Shown: positions 46,011 through 55,089, counted from the stretch's first letter. The stretch is 64,000 nucleotides of DNA from Gp6-AA40 sp963741135 (GCA_963741135.1 CAVUHC010000008.1:372001-436000); one strand, 5' to 3'. The notes: a model not told the origin generated them from the sequence alone. Program-made: numbers and translations.

Positions 46011-46769
46011 TCATGACGCTTTCTCCATGACTGACGACGACGTCGTCTGAGACGGCGCCACGGCCGCTAGCGGTGTCGCTGTCTGTGGCGCCGGTGTGGG
46101 CGCGGAGGGTGCGGGCAGGGGAGCTGCCTCGACCCTCCGTGGTCGACGCGGATGGCCGATCCGCCGGACGCTCCGCCACAGCGCCGTCGTCTCCGGATCG
46201 TCGCGAAGGTGATTGTTTACCATCGCGGCGATCTTTTGTACGGCGGCAGTACCTGATTCGAGCGCAGCGTTCATACTGGCTCGGGCGGCCGTCTGTCCCC
46301 CTTTCCCCGCTTCACGTTCGCGAATCGCCTGCTCGAACGTGTCGACCAATTCGAGCAGGTCGGCGACAAACGTCTCCGGCATCGCATGCGCCAGGAACTG
46401 GCCCTTGACTGCCTCGGCGTCACGCGCGAACAGGCGCCCGGCCGTGAGGAGCCCCTGATCGGTCCGCGGCCTCGGGACGTGGAATCTGTCCTCGAAGCCA
46501 GGGGTGTCCTGGGCAATGGCACGTGCGGTGATGGCGATCGACTCGAGCCGATCGTGCAGCGCCTCCCGTGCTATCGCCTTCGTCCTCTTGCCCTCCTGCT
46601 TCGCCGCCATCTTCTTGACAGCAAATGCGCTCAACTCCTTCACCGCCGCCGACACTGTCGTGAATTGCTCGCGTGCAAGCGTCGACTCCGGAAACCGGTC
46701 ACCGTGTGTGTTGCCAAAATCACGAACCCGAACGAGCGTTTCGTACCGACGTGTTTCGATAGCCGTCAT
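46011..46769 (-). CDS. Hypothetical helical protein
   Basis: A 252-residue protein without signal peptide. It is almost wholly helical and basic (ELSAFAVKKMAAKQEGKRTK, ALHDRLESIAITARAIAQDT, ETFVADLLELVDTFEQAIRE) and ends with a Pro/Ala/Thr-rich disordered tail (APLPAPSAPTPAPQTATPLA). I know similar anonymous proteins from acidobacteria but no assigned function. The start ATG 46769 is fixed by CAAGGAGGA nine bases upstream; a longer frame to 47009 would include debris of another gene. Confidence 0.65.
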   Translation of the reverse strand: MTAIETRRYETLVRVRDFGNTHGDRFPESTLAREQFTTVSAAVKELSAFAVKKMAAKQEGKRTKAIAREALHDRLESIAITARAIAQDTPGFEDRFHVPRPRTDQGLLTAGRLFARDAEAVKGQFLAHAMPETFVADLLELVDTFEQAIREREAGKGGQTAARASMNAALESGTAAVQKIAAMVNNHLRDDPETTALWRSVRRIGHPRRPRRVEAAPLPAPSAPTPAPQTATPLAAVAPSQTTSSSVMEKAS

Positions 46770-46879
46770 CTTCTTATCCTCCTTGAGGCGGGATTGCCTC
46801 GTTGAAGGCGTATGCTCGATCGACGGGTAGACCGAAGTCGTGATCTGCGGGCTGAAACGTTTGTGAAAGTTCTGAAAGT

Positions 46880-47105
46880 TGAGTTCAGGCCGCTCGCTCG
46901 CGCAGGATAGCGAGCGTCTGCGCCCACGCCTCGTGGCGGGCGGTTGCGTGAAGCAGCGGTTGGGCACGACCTGACCGGGATTCGCCACCGACAGCACAAG
47001 GACGTCCATGTGCCGATCTGGCAGCCAGACGGCCTCGGGCCCGCCGGCTCAAGATCCGACGCGACGAATTGAGCTCGAATGGACCAAAACGATAAACATT
47101 GCTTC
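46880..47105 (-). pseudogene. ToxR-type winged-helix regulator remnant
   Basis: Read across frames on the minus strand, NVYRFGPFELNSSRRILSRR, LPDRHMDVLVLSVANPGQVV and an alpha-helical trace AWAQTLAILRE correspond to the start of a trans_reg_C winged helix. At least two shifts are present and no downstream domain remains, so this is a decayed fragment. Its 5' side abuts the 42-bp tandem repeat. Confidence 0.55.
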
Positions 47106-47210
47106 CGGTACGCGCTCGAATACGCCGATTATCGCGGCGACCGATGACTGTGGACGGTGAATGGGCGAAAAATTCATGCACGCCGCGCCTATGGCCGTGC
47201 AATACAGCCC

Positions 47211-47440
47211 TGATGACGGAATACAGCGCGCGGTTGCCCGCTCATGGCGAGCTGACGACGGAACACAACGCGCCGGTGCCGGTACATGGCGAACTGACGA
47301 TGGAACACAGCGCGTGGTGGCCCGTACATGGTGAGTTGACGACGGAACACAAGCGCGCGTGGCCCGCACATGGTGAGCTGCTCACGGAACACAGCGCGCG
47401 ATGGCCTGTACATGGTGAGCTGACGACGGAACACAGCGCC
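47211..47440. repeat. 42-bp tandem repeat, five and a half units
   Basis: Units start at 47211, 47253, 47295, 47337 and 47379, with a partial sixth at 47421. The best-kept segments are TGACGACGGAACACAGCGCG and TACATGGTGAGC; about ten bases between them vary. The period is exactly 42 bp in all full units. The reading frame stays open on both strands, giving 14-residue repeats such as PVHGELTTEHSA on plus, but no start signal supports translation. Confidence 0.85.
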
Positions 47441-47667
47441 GACGTGTCCCGATTCATCTGTGCGCAAGGCATGCTCTTCGAGGCGGAGGTACGAGTGGCG
47501 CCTGCCGAGGACAGACTCGAACCAGCATGCGGAGTCTGGGGCCGCCGCGGCGCGTCTGAATCCGCTTGTGTCTACAGAAATCGGTGGAAATTGCCGATTT
47601 ACAAGTGGCACGTCAGTTGGATTGGGTCTGAACCTGATTGACTGCAAATTGCGAGGATCGATTTTGT

Positions 47668-48390
47668 ATGGCTATGAGAAAGACGATTCTGCTTGCCTGT
47701 CTCGGGCTACTTGCCACTTCCTCTACCGCTTTGGCGCAGCGTTGGGGCCGGGGGAGTCTTCCGCGGGAGGGAGCCTGTTTTTACAATGACACGAATTTCC
47801 GCGGTGACTATTTCTGCCTCGGGCCTGGTGACGATATCAATATGGTCCCGAGCGGGACGAACGATCGCATTTCTTCCCTGAGACTCTTTGGTCGAGTGGG
47901 AGTCACTGTGTTCAAGGACGCTCGATTCTCGGGACGCTCGAACCGATTCGAAGCCGACGTCCGGAACCTGAGGGATGAGGGCTGGAACGATCTGATCTCC
48001 TCCATCCGAGTCCGGCAGGAATCGGGAGGCGGGCAGTACGGGCGGAACGAGACCCCCGATCGAATTGTTCGGCGGGCGTACCAGGACATCCTCGACCGGG
48101 AACCCGATTCCGCGGGCCTGCGGCTCTACCGGAGCCGCATCATCGACGACGGCTGGACCGAGGGACAAGTTCGCGACGCATTGCGGAAAAGTCCGGAGTA
48201 CCGCGAGAACAGCACCATGACCTACGCCAAAGCGCAGGAGATTGTCCGTCGCGCGTACCAGGCGGTCCTCAATCGCGAACCGGACGCCGGGAGTCGTGGG
48301 TATGTTGACAAGGTCCTGCGTGATAAGTGGTCACAGCAGGATGTGGAACGCGAGCTCCGCAGGAGCGGTGAATACCGAACTGGCCAATAG
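47668..48390 (+). CDS. Secreted peptidase-inhibitor I36 / DUF4214 protein
   Basis: A 240-residue exported protein (signal ILLACLGLLATSSTALAQ). Residues of about 42-110 look like a peptidase inhibitor family I36 (beta/gamma-crystallin-like) module with two blades: ACFYNDTNFRGDYFCLGPGD and VTVFKDARFSGRSNRFEADV. The C-terminal half has two DUF4214-like repeats, IVRRAYQDILDREPDSAGLR and IVRRAYQAVLNREPDAGSRG, each followed by a short helix ending in a SPEYRE- or SGEYRT-type motif. The start ATG 47668 is preceded by GAGG 11 bases away; ATG 47674 is possible. Role unknown. Confidence 0.8.
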   Translation: MAMRKTILLACLGLLATSSTALAQRWGRGSLPREGACFYNDTNFRGDYFCLGPGDDINMVPSGTNDRISSLRLFGRVGVTVFKDARFSGRSNRFEADVRNLRDEGWNDLISSIRVRQESGGGQYGRNETPDRIVRRAYQDILDREPDSAGLRLYRSRIIDDGWTEGQVRDALRKSPEYRENSTMTYAKAQEIVRRAYQAVLNREPDAGSRGYVDKVLRDKWSQQDVERELRRSGEYRTGQ

Positions 48391-48677
48391 CGGAGCAGCG
48401 CATGCGACTGGCGTCAACGTGGCGCGAAGGCCTGCGCAAGAAACACGGCCACTGATCCCGTCGTGCTTCCCCCAGAGGTCGCCCGGACGAGCTATGAACG
48501 GATTATCGCGGTGGTGGGGCAGGTGACGCGTATCGCCCACCGCCTTTGACGCTCCGACTGCCCCTGTAGAACATGCCGCCAGCCGCCGAAACTCAGGGTG
48601 TCGCCACGCCGCCGTGGACGTGCCGAGTCTACCGTGAGCCAAACAGGCACAACACCTTCTTCCGGACGGTTAATACG

Positions 48678-49058
48678 ATGACTACCATTGGAGCGTCTCT
48701 TCTCGTCACCGGTGAAATCACTAGCCGGGAGGACATCACGATCCATGGCCGTGTGAAGGGCCAGATCCGAATGGAGGAGGGTGCCCTCCTCGTCGCGCCG
48801 AAGGGCAACGTGAACGCCGATGTCGAGGGCGGGCGGGTCACGATTCAGGGGACGTTGGCGGGGAACGTCGCTGCCGCCGAAAGGATCGAGCTCACGCCGA
48901 CGGCGGATGTCTCGGGCATGCTCACGACGTGCGCGGTCGTCATGCACGACGGCGCCACGTTCAACGGGTTGATCGACGTCGATCGACAGACCGCCAAGGG
49001 CGCGCCCCGGCTCAAGGCCGCGCCAGCGACAGCTGCACGAGCGATGAAGGTGAGCTAA
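48678..49058 (+). CDS. Bactofilin (polymer-forming cytoskeletal protein)
   Basis: A 126-residue bactofilin. The right-handed beta-helix core is seen as short repeated turns: IGASLLVTGEITSREDITIH, GRVKGQIRMEEGALLVAPKG, NVNADVEGGRVTIQGTLAGN and VAAAERIELTPTADVSGMLT. Flanking segments are short and polar, with a basic tail (PRLKAAPATAARAMKVS). Bactofilins self-assemble without nucleotide and position cell-wall or polar proteins. ATG 48678 follows a weak purine stretch; a longer frame to 48573 has no ribosome site. Convergent with the TPR gene. Confidence 0.9.
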   Translation: MTTIGASLLVTGEITSREDITIHGRVKGQIRMEEGALLVAPKGNVNADVEGGRVTIQGTLAGNVAAAERIELTPTADVSGMLTTCAVVMHDGATFNGLIDVDRQTAKGAPRLKAAPATAARAMKVS

Positions 49059-49113
49059 AACCCAGGGCCACCTGGCGGCGAATGACGCGGAATGAGAAAT
49101 CCGACAGTCGTCG

Positions 49114-50049
49114 TCAGCCGGTCGCAGAGAGGGTGCGGGGGGCCGCGGTCGATGCCTTGGCGCGAACCAGGCTGGCGAGGCTGTTCGCCATCAGCCCGAC
49201 CTCGGGATGATCCGGGCCGAACCAGCGCTCGAAAATCGTGAGCGCCCGCCGATACAGCGCTTCCGCCTGATCAGAATCGCCCAGTCCTTCGAGAATCGAC
49301 GCCAGTGAGGCGGCCGCAGTGCCAACGCGCGGATGGTCGGCACCGAGCGTCTGCTCACGGATCGCGAGAGCCCGCCGGGCAAACGGTTCTGCGCGCCGAC
49401 CCTCGCCGACCGCGACCTCGAGCGCAGTCAGGTTGTTGAGGATGTCTGCCGCCTGAGGATGCGCGGTCCCGAGCACCCTGCTGGTGATCGCGAGCGCATG
49501 TCGGTGCAGCCTGTAGGCGCTATCGAATCGCCTGGTCTGCCGGCACAAAGCGCCAAGATCGTTGAGCACGAGCGCCACAGCCGCATGTTGGCGCCCGAAC
49601 GTCCACTCGGCCGTCTGGAGCGAGTCCTTCAAGATCGCCTCCGCCTGGCCGCAATCCCCCTGCGCACACAAGATCCGGGCAAGGCCGCGCGCGGCCTCGA
49701 TCCGCAACTGCTGGGTTTCGAGGCATCCGCCGGCTTCGCTCATCGCTCGCAACAGGCCGTCGGCGCGTCGGTAACTCGCTTCGGCGCGGGAGTGATCGCC
49801 GCTATCGAGATGGGCGGCAGCCAGAGAGATAAGGACCTTCGCGATCTCGCGACCGTCCGCATGATCTCGCTCGAGAATGGCGAGCGCCCTTCGCGCGAAT
49901 CGTGTTGCCTTGGTCTCCCACCGATCCTCTCGAGCCTTGATCGATATTTCGTGCAGCACACGCGCTTCCTCCAGCCGGGGGGAACATCTGCGTCGCGGCG
50001 TTGGCCTGTCTACCTTCTTGGGATCCCTCGAGATCGGGTGAGTCCTCAT
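49114..50049 (-). CDS. Tetratricopeptide-repeat protein
   Basis: A 311-residue all-helical protein made of TPR pairs of the kinesin-light-chain style: FARRALAILERDHADGREIA, KVLISLAAAHLDSGDHSRAE, LNDLGALCRQTRRFDSAYRL, RALAIREQTLGADHPRVGTA and EALYRRALTIFERWFGPDHP. There is no signal peptide and no extra domain, so it is probably a scaffold for protein contacts. ATG 50049 has AGGAGC 11 bases upstream. It is divergent from the FHA-sigma54 activator, with about 295 bp between them that contain a direct repeat. Confidence 0.8.
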   Translation of the reverse strand: MRTHPISRDPKKVDRPTPRRRCSPRLEEARVLHEISIKAREDRWETKATRFARRALAILERDHADGREIAKVLISLAAAHLDSGDHSRAEASYRRADGLLRAMSEAGGCLETQQLRIEAARGLARILCAQGDCGQAEAILKDSLQTAEWTFGRQHAAVALVLNDLGALCRQTRRFDSAYRLHRHALAITSRVLGTAHPQAADILNNLTALEVAVGEGRRAEPFARRALAIREQTLGADHPRVGTAAASLASILEGLGDSDQAEALYRRALTIFERWFGPDHPEVGLMANSLASLVRAKASTAAPRTLSATG

Positions 50050-50222
50050 ACCGGTGAATTGCTCCTTCCTTGCCGCGAGACCGGGGTGTCTGTGGTGGCG
50101 TCTGAGCAACGCCGATGCCGTTCGGCGACCGGAATAGGTCACCGCACCGGTACAAGGAGTGATTCGATTTTCCGATGGTTTTCGCGTTGCGGCGGCGTGG
50201 CCGCGCCGTGGCCGAGGCACCA

Positions 50223-50258
50223 GGACACTATCCAAATAGCCGGACACTATCCAAATAG
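50223..50258. promoter_or_regulatory. 19-bp-spaced direct repeat upstream of the sigma54 activator
   Basis: GGACACTATCCAAATAG occurs twice (50223 and 50242), 19 bp apart, within the 295-bp divergent intergenic region. The spacing is close to two helical turns and would place two bound proteins on the same DNA face. It could be an operator or a repeat remnant. Confidence 0.45.
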
Positions 50259-50344
50259 ATAGCGTCACCCCGTTCGGACAGTCCCCGCCATTCCGCTGCC
50301 AGCCGGCAACGCGTCGTATCACGGCCTGATGTATATAAGGTGGC

Positions 50345-52216
50345 ATGCCTCCTCGGCTCCAAGCCGTCGGCGGTCCTCTGACGGGTGCCACGATTCCGCT
50401 CATTGAGCCGGAAATGTCCGTCGGTCGCGACGATGCCAACGCGCTGGCGCTGTTCGATCCGTCGGTGTCGCCGTGTCATTGCGTCCTGGCGACCTCGGAC
50501 GACGTTGTTGCGATCCGCGACCTCGATCGCGCCAATCCGAGCTTCGTCAACGGGCTGCCGGCCGGCGATCGACGGCTGCAGGACGGCGATCAGATTCAAA
50601 TCGGCACGTCGATCTTCGTGGTCAGCTTCACGGAATCGGGTGCTGCCGCGCCGGCCGGCGAGGTGGTCACCGTCAACGAACGCCTGGCGGCCACCGGGTC
50701 GATGCTCACGATGGGCCGTGAAGACGTGTTCGCGGGCGAACGCGCGCACGACGCGGCACCGGCCGTGCGTGAATCGAGGGACCTCGACGCCCTCATCCGG
50801 ATCAGCGCGGCGATCAACGCCATCCGCGGCCTGGTGGCGCTCGAACGCCCGCTCCTCGAACTGATTGCCGACGTTGTCCCTGCGACGCGTGGCGCGGTTG
50901 TCTTCGGCGGCGACCGGCCGGTCGACATCATGTCCGCGGTCGGGTGGAATCGAGGGGCTGCTGTCAACCGGCCGGTCGACGTCAGCCGCGCCGTCATCGA
51001 GCGCGTCATGCGCGGCGTCGTCGGCGTGCTCAGCGAGGATCGCTGCAGTCTGGCGGCCCCGCTGGTCACGTTCGAGAAGCCGATCGGCGCCATCCTGCTC
51101 GAGACTGACGATCGCTCACGGTTGTTCGATGCGGCGCATCTCAGACTGGTGATGGCCGTCGCGGCCATCGCCGCCACCGCGTTCGAGCATGCGCGGCAGG
51201 TCGAATCACTCGAAGACGCCAACCGGCGGCTGCAGGCGCAGATCAATGTCGATCACAACATGGTCGGCGAAAGCCGATCGATGCAGGGCGTGTATCGCCG
51301 CATCGCACGCGTCGCGCCGACCGACGCCACGGTCCTGATCAGAGGCGAGAGCGGTACTGGCAAGGAGCTCGTGGCACGCGCCATTCATCGGAATAGCCCG
51401 CGCGCCGAGAAGCCGTTTGTCGCGATCAACTGCGCGGCGATCACCGAGACTCTGCTCGAAAGCGAGCTGTTCGGTCATGAGAAGGGCGCCTTCACGGGCG
51501 CCGTCGCGCAGAAGAAAGGGAAGATTGAAACGGCAGAGGGTGGGACGTTGTTCCTCGACGAAATCGGCGAGCTGTCGCTGGCGCTGCAGGCGAAGCTGCT
51601 GCGTGTGCTTCAGGATCGTGAATTCGAGCGTGTCGGCGGCACACGGCGAATCAAGGTGGACTTCCGGCTCGTGGCCGCCACGAATCGCGATCTCGAGGCG
51701 GCGATCGACACGGGAGCGTTCCGCCGCGATTTGTACTACCGGCTCAACGTGGTCGGGCTGACGATGCCGCCGCTACGGGAGCGGCGTGACGACATCCCGC
51801 TCCTCGCACGCTGGTTCGTGCGGCGCCACGGCGAAAAGGCGAAGCGGCCGGTCTCGGGATTGTCAGCCGAGGCCGTCGCGTGCCTCACCGCCTATGACTG
51901 GCCGGGCAACGTGCGCGAGCTCGAAAACGCGATCGAGCACGCGGTCGTGCTCGGGACCGACGTGCTTATTCTGCCAGACGATCTGCCGGACGCGATTGCT
52001 GAAGCAGACACCTCGCCGCCGGCAGAGACCGGCGGCTCGGCAACCCTCAGGTTCCACGACGCGATCAAGCAGACCAAGAAGGATCTGATCCTGCGCGCTG
52101 TCGAGGAATCGGCAGGGAACTACACCGGCGCCGCCCGACTTCTCGGGCTCCACCCGAATTACCTGCATCGGCTGATCAAGAACCTGCAGCTCAAGTCCAC
52201 GCTCAAGAGCTCGTGA
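50345..52216 (+). CDS. FHA-GAF-sigma54 interaction-Fis transcriptional activator
   Basis: A 623-residue enhancer-binding protein. An FHA domain at about 5-97 (MSVGRDDANALALFDPSVSP) is followed by a GAF domain at about 150-285. The AAA+ domain has Walker A GESGTGKE (334-341), the sigma54-contact loop GAFTGA (381-386), Walker B GGTLFLDE (399-406) and the arginine region FRRDLYYRLNVV. The C-terminal Fis-type HTH is NYTGAARLLGLHPNYLHRLI. It should open sigma54 promoters in response to phosphothreonine partners and/or a small GAF ligand. ATG 50345 has AAGGTGG upstream. The regulon is unknown. Confidence 0.93.
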   Translation: MPPRLQAVGGPLTGATIPLIEPEMSVGRDDANALALFDPSVSPCHCVLATSDDVVAIRDLDRANPSFVNGLPAGDRRLQDGDQIQIGTSIFVVSFTESGAAAPAGEVVTVNERLAATGSMLTMGREDVFAGERAHDAAPAVRESRDLDALIRISAAINAIRGLVALERPLLELIADVVPATRGAVVFGGDRPVDIMSAVGWNRGAAVNRPVDVSRAVIERVMRGVVGVLSEDRCSLAAPLVTFEKPIGAILLETDDRSRLFDAAHLRLVMAVAAIAATAFEHARQVESLEDANRRLQAQINVDHNMVGESRSMQGVYRRIARVAPTDATVLIRGESGTGKELVARAIHRNSPRAEKPFVAINCAAITETLLESELFGHEKGAFTGAVAQKKGKIETAEGGTLFLDEIGELSLALQAKLLRVLQDREFERVGGTRRIKVDFRLVAATNRDLEAAIDTGAFRRDLYYRLNVVGLTMPPLRERRDDIPLLARWFVRRHGEKAKRPVSGLSAEAVACLTAYDWPGNVRELENAIEHAVVLGTDVLILPDDLPDAIAEADTSPPAETGGSATLRFHDAIKQTKKDLILRAVEESAGNYTGAARLLGLHPNYLHRLIKNLQLKSTLKSS

Positions 52217-52253
52217 CCTGAACGCGGCGGTTATCCGGAGAAATCGATGACGA

Positions 52254-52907
52254 TTACTTCAAGCCGTGTGTGCTCTTGAACGACGGCCACTCCCTCTTCA
52301 GCTTCAGGAACGCATCGACGTCGGGGCAAAGGAGAAACGGGTTCGTCTGTTTTTCGAGCGCGATAGTCGAGCTCGGGCGCACGCCGTAATCGTGGCCAGG
52401 CCACACCGTCGCGGCGTCTGGAAAAGACGTGAGCACGCGCTGCAGACTGCGCCATTCGACGCGCGCATCCTCGTCGGTTCGCGTTCCGCCTACCTTGCCG
52501 ACAAACAGCAGATCCCCGCTGATCAGAAGCTGATGGGTCATTTCGAAGATCGTCACGTGATCCGCCGCATGTCCAGGGACGTGGAGAAACTGGAAGCGGA
52601 GCGACCCGACCTGCAACTCATAACCGTCCGTGAGCGGCACGTCGGGCTGCGCAGGCGACTCCGGGTGCGCTGCGACGCGTGCGCCCGTCGCGTCTTTAAC
52701 CGTCGCATTGCCGTTGATGTGATCCTCGTGTCCGTGCGTGTTGAGGATGTGGGTAATCGTCAATCCCTGGTCGCGGGCGCGCTCGACGAAAGCCTCGGGC
52801 GAGTACGACGGGTCGATGACGATTCCTTGTCTGGTGGTGCGATCGCCGAGCAGGTAGCCGAAGTTCCTGTCGCCGCCCACGCGAATCTGTTCAAAAATCA
52901 GCCTCAT
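52254..52907 (-). CDS. Glyoxalase II / persulfide-dioxygenase-like MBL hydrolase
   Basis: A 217-residue cytoplasmic MBL-fold enzyme. Motifs: NTHGHEDHINGNATVKDATG (HxHxDH), a second ligand in VPGHAADHVTIF, LLISGDLLFVGKVGGTRTDE (bridging Asp) and WPGHDYGVRP (last His), then the glyoxalase-II-like end EKQTNPFLLCP. This suits thioester hydrolysis of acyl-glutathione-type substrates or related chemistry; which one cannot be decided. ATG 52907. It is separated from the release-factor gene by repeats. Confidence 0.85.
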   Translation of the reverse strand: MRLIFEQIRVGGDRNFGYLLGDRTTRQGIVIDPSYSPEAFVERARDQGLTITHILNTHGHEDHINGNATVKDATGARVAAHPESPAQPDVPLTDGYELQVGSLRFQFLHVPGHAADHVTIFEMTHQLLISGDLLFVGKVGGTRTDEDARVEWRSLQRVLTSFPDAATVWPGHDYGVRPSSTIALEKQTNPFLLCPDVDAFLKLKREWPSFKSTHGLK

Positions 52908-52965
52908 TGGCGGTCAAGCATAAGGGAGATCAGCGTGGCCGGCGCCGCCACGAAGACGAATTTGC

Positions 52966-53034
52966 CACAAAGCACACAAAGGCCTCTAAGGAAAACAAAA
53001 CATAGTGTTCTTTGTGATCTTTGTGGTCAATTCG
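52966..53034. repeat. Long imperfect palindrome, CACAAAG type
   Basis: The left arm GCCACAAAGCACACAAAGG and the right arm TTCTTTGTGATCTTTGTGG are complementary, with an AT-rich centre. A related half copy lies at 54850-54890 (TTTGTGTTCTTTGTGGCC). Confidence 0.6.
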
Positions 53035-53093
53035 TCTCGGTGGCCTGTGTGGTTAGATCGTAGGTGGTCAGCGGACGGCGCGCAGATCGCCAC

Positions 53094-53157
53094 GCGTGAG
53101 GAGCATCGGACCGAACGTTGGCGTGCCGAAGCGACCTGCATCGATGCCCACAGTGCC
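53094..53157. repeat. Tail module of the double-hairpin repeat
   Basis: GAGGAGCATCGGACCGAACG and CATCGATGCCCACA match the tail of the element at 35971-36084 at about 80 % over 64 bp. The two hairpins themselves are absent here. Confidence 0.6.
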
Positions 53158-53172
53158 GTCCAGCAAGGCGGG

Positions 53173-54777
53173 CTACATCGACTCGCGGAATTCGACGCCC
53201 GGGTTCTTTTCGATCGTGTAGCGCAGGACCCAGTCGGATTCGAAGATGAGCACGTCACGCTGATGGCGGTCGGTCGCTTGCAGCACGCCTGAGGTCGGGA
53301 GAAAGAGCTCCCGCCCGTCGGGCTTCACCGGCCATCTCGCCGCGACGTGCGGCAGCCGATCTGGCGTGCAGGCGATCCCGTATTCCGAGGACATCCTCGC
53401 TGCGATCACGTCGAGCTGGAGGCTGCCGATGACGCCGACGATTGGATTGCGCGTGCCGGAGGTGGGCATGAACACCTGCAGCAGCCCCTCTTCCGCGAGC
53501 TGCCCGATCGCTTCATCGAATCGCTTGTGCCGCACGTCGGCGGGTCGCAGGATCGCGAACTGCTCGGATGGAAACTGGGGGATTTCGGGAAACTCGACAC
53601 GCCTGCCTGCATAGAGCGTGTCTCCGATGGCCATTCGACCCGGGTTGACGATCCCGACTACGTCGCCGGGAAACGCTTCCGGAACGGTCTCGCGATCGCG
53701 GCCGAAGAACCGATACACGCGTGACAGCCGCAGCTGAGTGTCGAGGCGGGCGTTGACGACGAGCATGTCCTTCGCGAGCCGGCCCGAGCAGACGCGCACG
53801 AACGCGACGCGGTCGCGATGACGCGGGTTCATGTTCGCCTGGATCTTGAAGACGAACCCCGAAAAGTTCCTGTCGGTGGGTTCCACCGGACCGATGTCCG
53901 CCTGGCGCGGTCCCGGGCTGGGCGCCAGCGTCAGCAGCGCGTGGAGAAACGGCTCGACGCCGAAGTCGTTCAGCGCGCTCCCGAAGAACACTGGTGTTTG
54001 CCGCGCGTGCCGATACGCGTCAGGATCGAAGCGGGTGCCCGCGCCCGTGATGATCTCGATCGCATCGATCAATTCCTTTTGACGCCGTTCGCCCACCAGC
54101 TCCGCGACCTCTGTCGAGTCGGGGCTCGCGACAGCCACCGGCGTCGTCCTTCGTCCGCGCGCCTGCCGCTCGTAGAGCAGCACGGCGTTCGCTTCGAGAT
54201 CGAAGACACCCCGGAAGTCCGAACCGTCGCCGAGCGGCCAGTTCATCGGCGCCGCCGAGATGCCGAGCACCTTTTCAATCTGGTCGAGCAGCTCGAACGG
54301 ATCGCGGGCTGGCTGATCCAGCTTGTTGATGAAGGTCAGCACCGGCAGCCCGCGCGTCCGGCATACTTCGAACAGCTTTAACGTCTGCGGCTCGACGCCT
54401 TTCGCCGCATCGAGCACCATGACGACACTATCCACGGCAAGCAGCGTGCGGTACGTGTCTTCGCTGAAATCCTGGTGGCCAGGGGTGTCGAGCAGGGTAA
54501 CGTGGTGCCCCTCGAGCTCGAATTCGAGCGCCGCCGCGCTGATGGAGATACCGCGCTGCTGCTCCATCTCCATCCAGTCCGATACGGCGTGGCGCTGGGT
54601 CTTGCTGCCGCGGACGGCTCCTGCCAGCTCGATCGCGCCCGCGTACAGCAGCAGCTTTTCGGTGAGCGTCGTCTTGCCGGCGTCCGGGTGGGAAATGATG
54701 GCAAACGTGCGCCGGCGCGCGATTTCAGGCGCCAGCGCGTCAGCGCCAATGGTCAGGTCTTCCGACGATGGGGACAT
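53173..54777 (-). CDS. prfC: Peptide chain release factor 3
   Basis: A 534-residue translational GTPase, RF3, which recycles RF1/RF2 from terminated ribosomes. G1 is SHPDAGKT (29-36), with switch I region EMEQQRGISIS, G3 DTPGHQDF (97-104) and G4 NKLD (151-154). Domain II and III segments such as FKIQANMNPRHRDRVAFVRV, RPADVRHKRFDEAIGQLAEE, GLLQVFMPTSGTRNPIVGVI and GSLQLDVIAARMSSEYGIAC are diagnostic of RF3 rather than EF-G. Length is as expected (about 530). ATG 54777. It stands alone between repeats. Confidence 0.96.
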   Translation of the reverse strand: MSPSSEDLTIGADALAPEIARRRTFAIISHPDAGKTTLTEKLLLYAGAIELAGAVRGSKTQRHAVSDWMEMEQQRGISISAAALEFELEGHHVTLLDTPGHQDFSEDTYRTLLAVDSVVMVLDAAKGVEPQTLKLFEVCRTRGLPVLTFINKLDQPARDPFELLDQIEKVLGISAAPMNWPLGDGSDFRGVFDLEANAVLLYERQARGRRTTPVAVASPDSTEVAELVGERRQKELIDAIEIITGAGTRFDPDAYRHARQTPVFFGSALNDFGVEPFLHALLTLAPSPGPRQADIGPVEPTDRNFSGFVFKIQANMNPRHRDRVAFVRVCSGRLAKDMLVVNARLDTQLRLSRVYRFFGRDRETVPEAFPGDVVGIVNPGRMAIGDTLYAGRRVEFPEIPQFPSEQFAILRPADVRHKRFDEAIGQLAEEGLLQVFMPTSGTRNPIVGVIGSLQLDVIAARMSSEYGIACTPDRLPHVAARWPVKPDGRELFLPTSGVLQATDRHQRDVLIFESDWVLRYTIEKNPGVEFRESM

Positions 54778-54933
54778 GAATTTCTAGGGTATCGCGAAAT
54801 GCGGCCGAGTCCGCGCCACCCGGGTTCAGAATGGGCGCGAGGGCCACGGCCTTTGTGTTCTTTGTGGCCAATTCGTCTTTGTGGCCACCGTGGCAGTCGT
54901 AACGCATCAGCGCTCTGTTTGGAGGTAACGCTC

Positions 54934-55089
54934 ATGGCCATTCGCATCACACGCAGCACGGGAATGCTTCTGCTCGCGATCTGGTTGATACTCTCGGGCG
55001 CCGCGGGGCTGGCGCCGTTGCCGATTCCAGGGATCCTGATGTCCGTCCTTGCGTTGATCGCTGGAGTCCTGATTCTGCTCGGCCAGTAA
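54934..55089 (+). CDS. Small hydrophobic membrane protein
   Basis: A 51-residue protein, MAIRITRSTGMLLLAIWLIL then two close hydrophobic stretches (SGAAGLAPLPIPGILMSVLA, LIAGVLILLG) forming one or two membrane helices. The start ATG 54934 has GGAGGTAACG immediately upstream, a strong ribosome-binding site, so it is real despite its size. Similar short YdjM-free proteins occur near stress genes in related genomes, but no function is known. The Hsp20 gene follows after 112 bp. Confidence 0.7.
   Translation: MAIRITRSTGMLLLAIWLILSGAAGLAPLPIPGILMSVLALIAGVLILLGQ

Noticed and set aside
46011..47009. A 332-residue gene
   Set aside because: The extra 80 N-terminal codons are debris of a winged-helix gene; ATG 46769 has a clear AAGGAGG-type site.
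47211..47440. CRISPR array
   Set aside because: The whole 42-bp unit is repeated with only a small variable middle of about ten bases. There are no true spacers and no cas genes in the window.
47460..47560. tRNA gene on the minus strand (GGTTCGAGTC ... GGCGCCA)
   Set aside because: The T-stem would contain a C-U mismatch and two wobbles, and no acceptor or anticodon arm could be paired.
54475..55089. A 204-residue gene ending at 55089
   Set aside because: Most of it is antisense to prfC; the GGAGGTAACG site marks the true start of the 51-residue protein at 54934.
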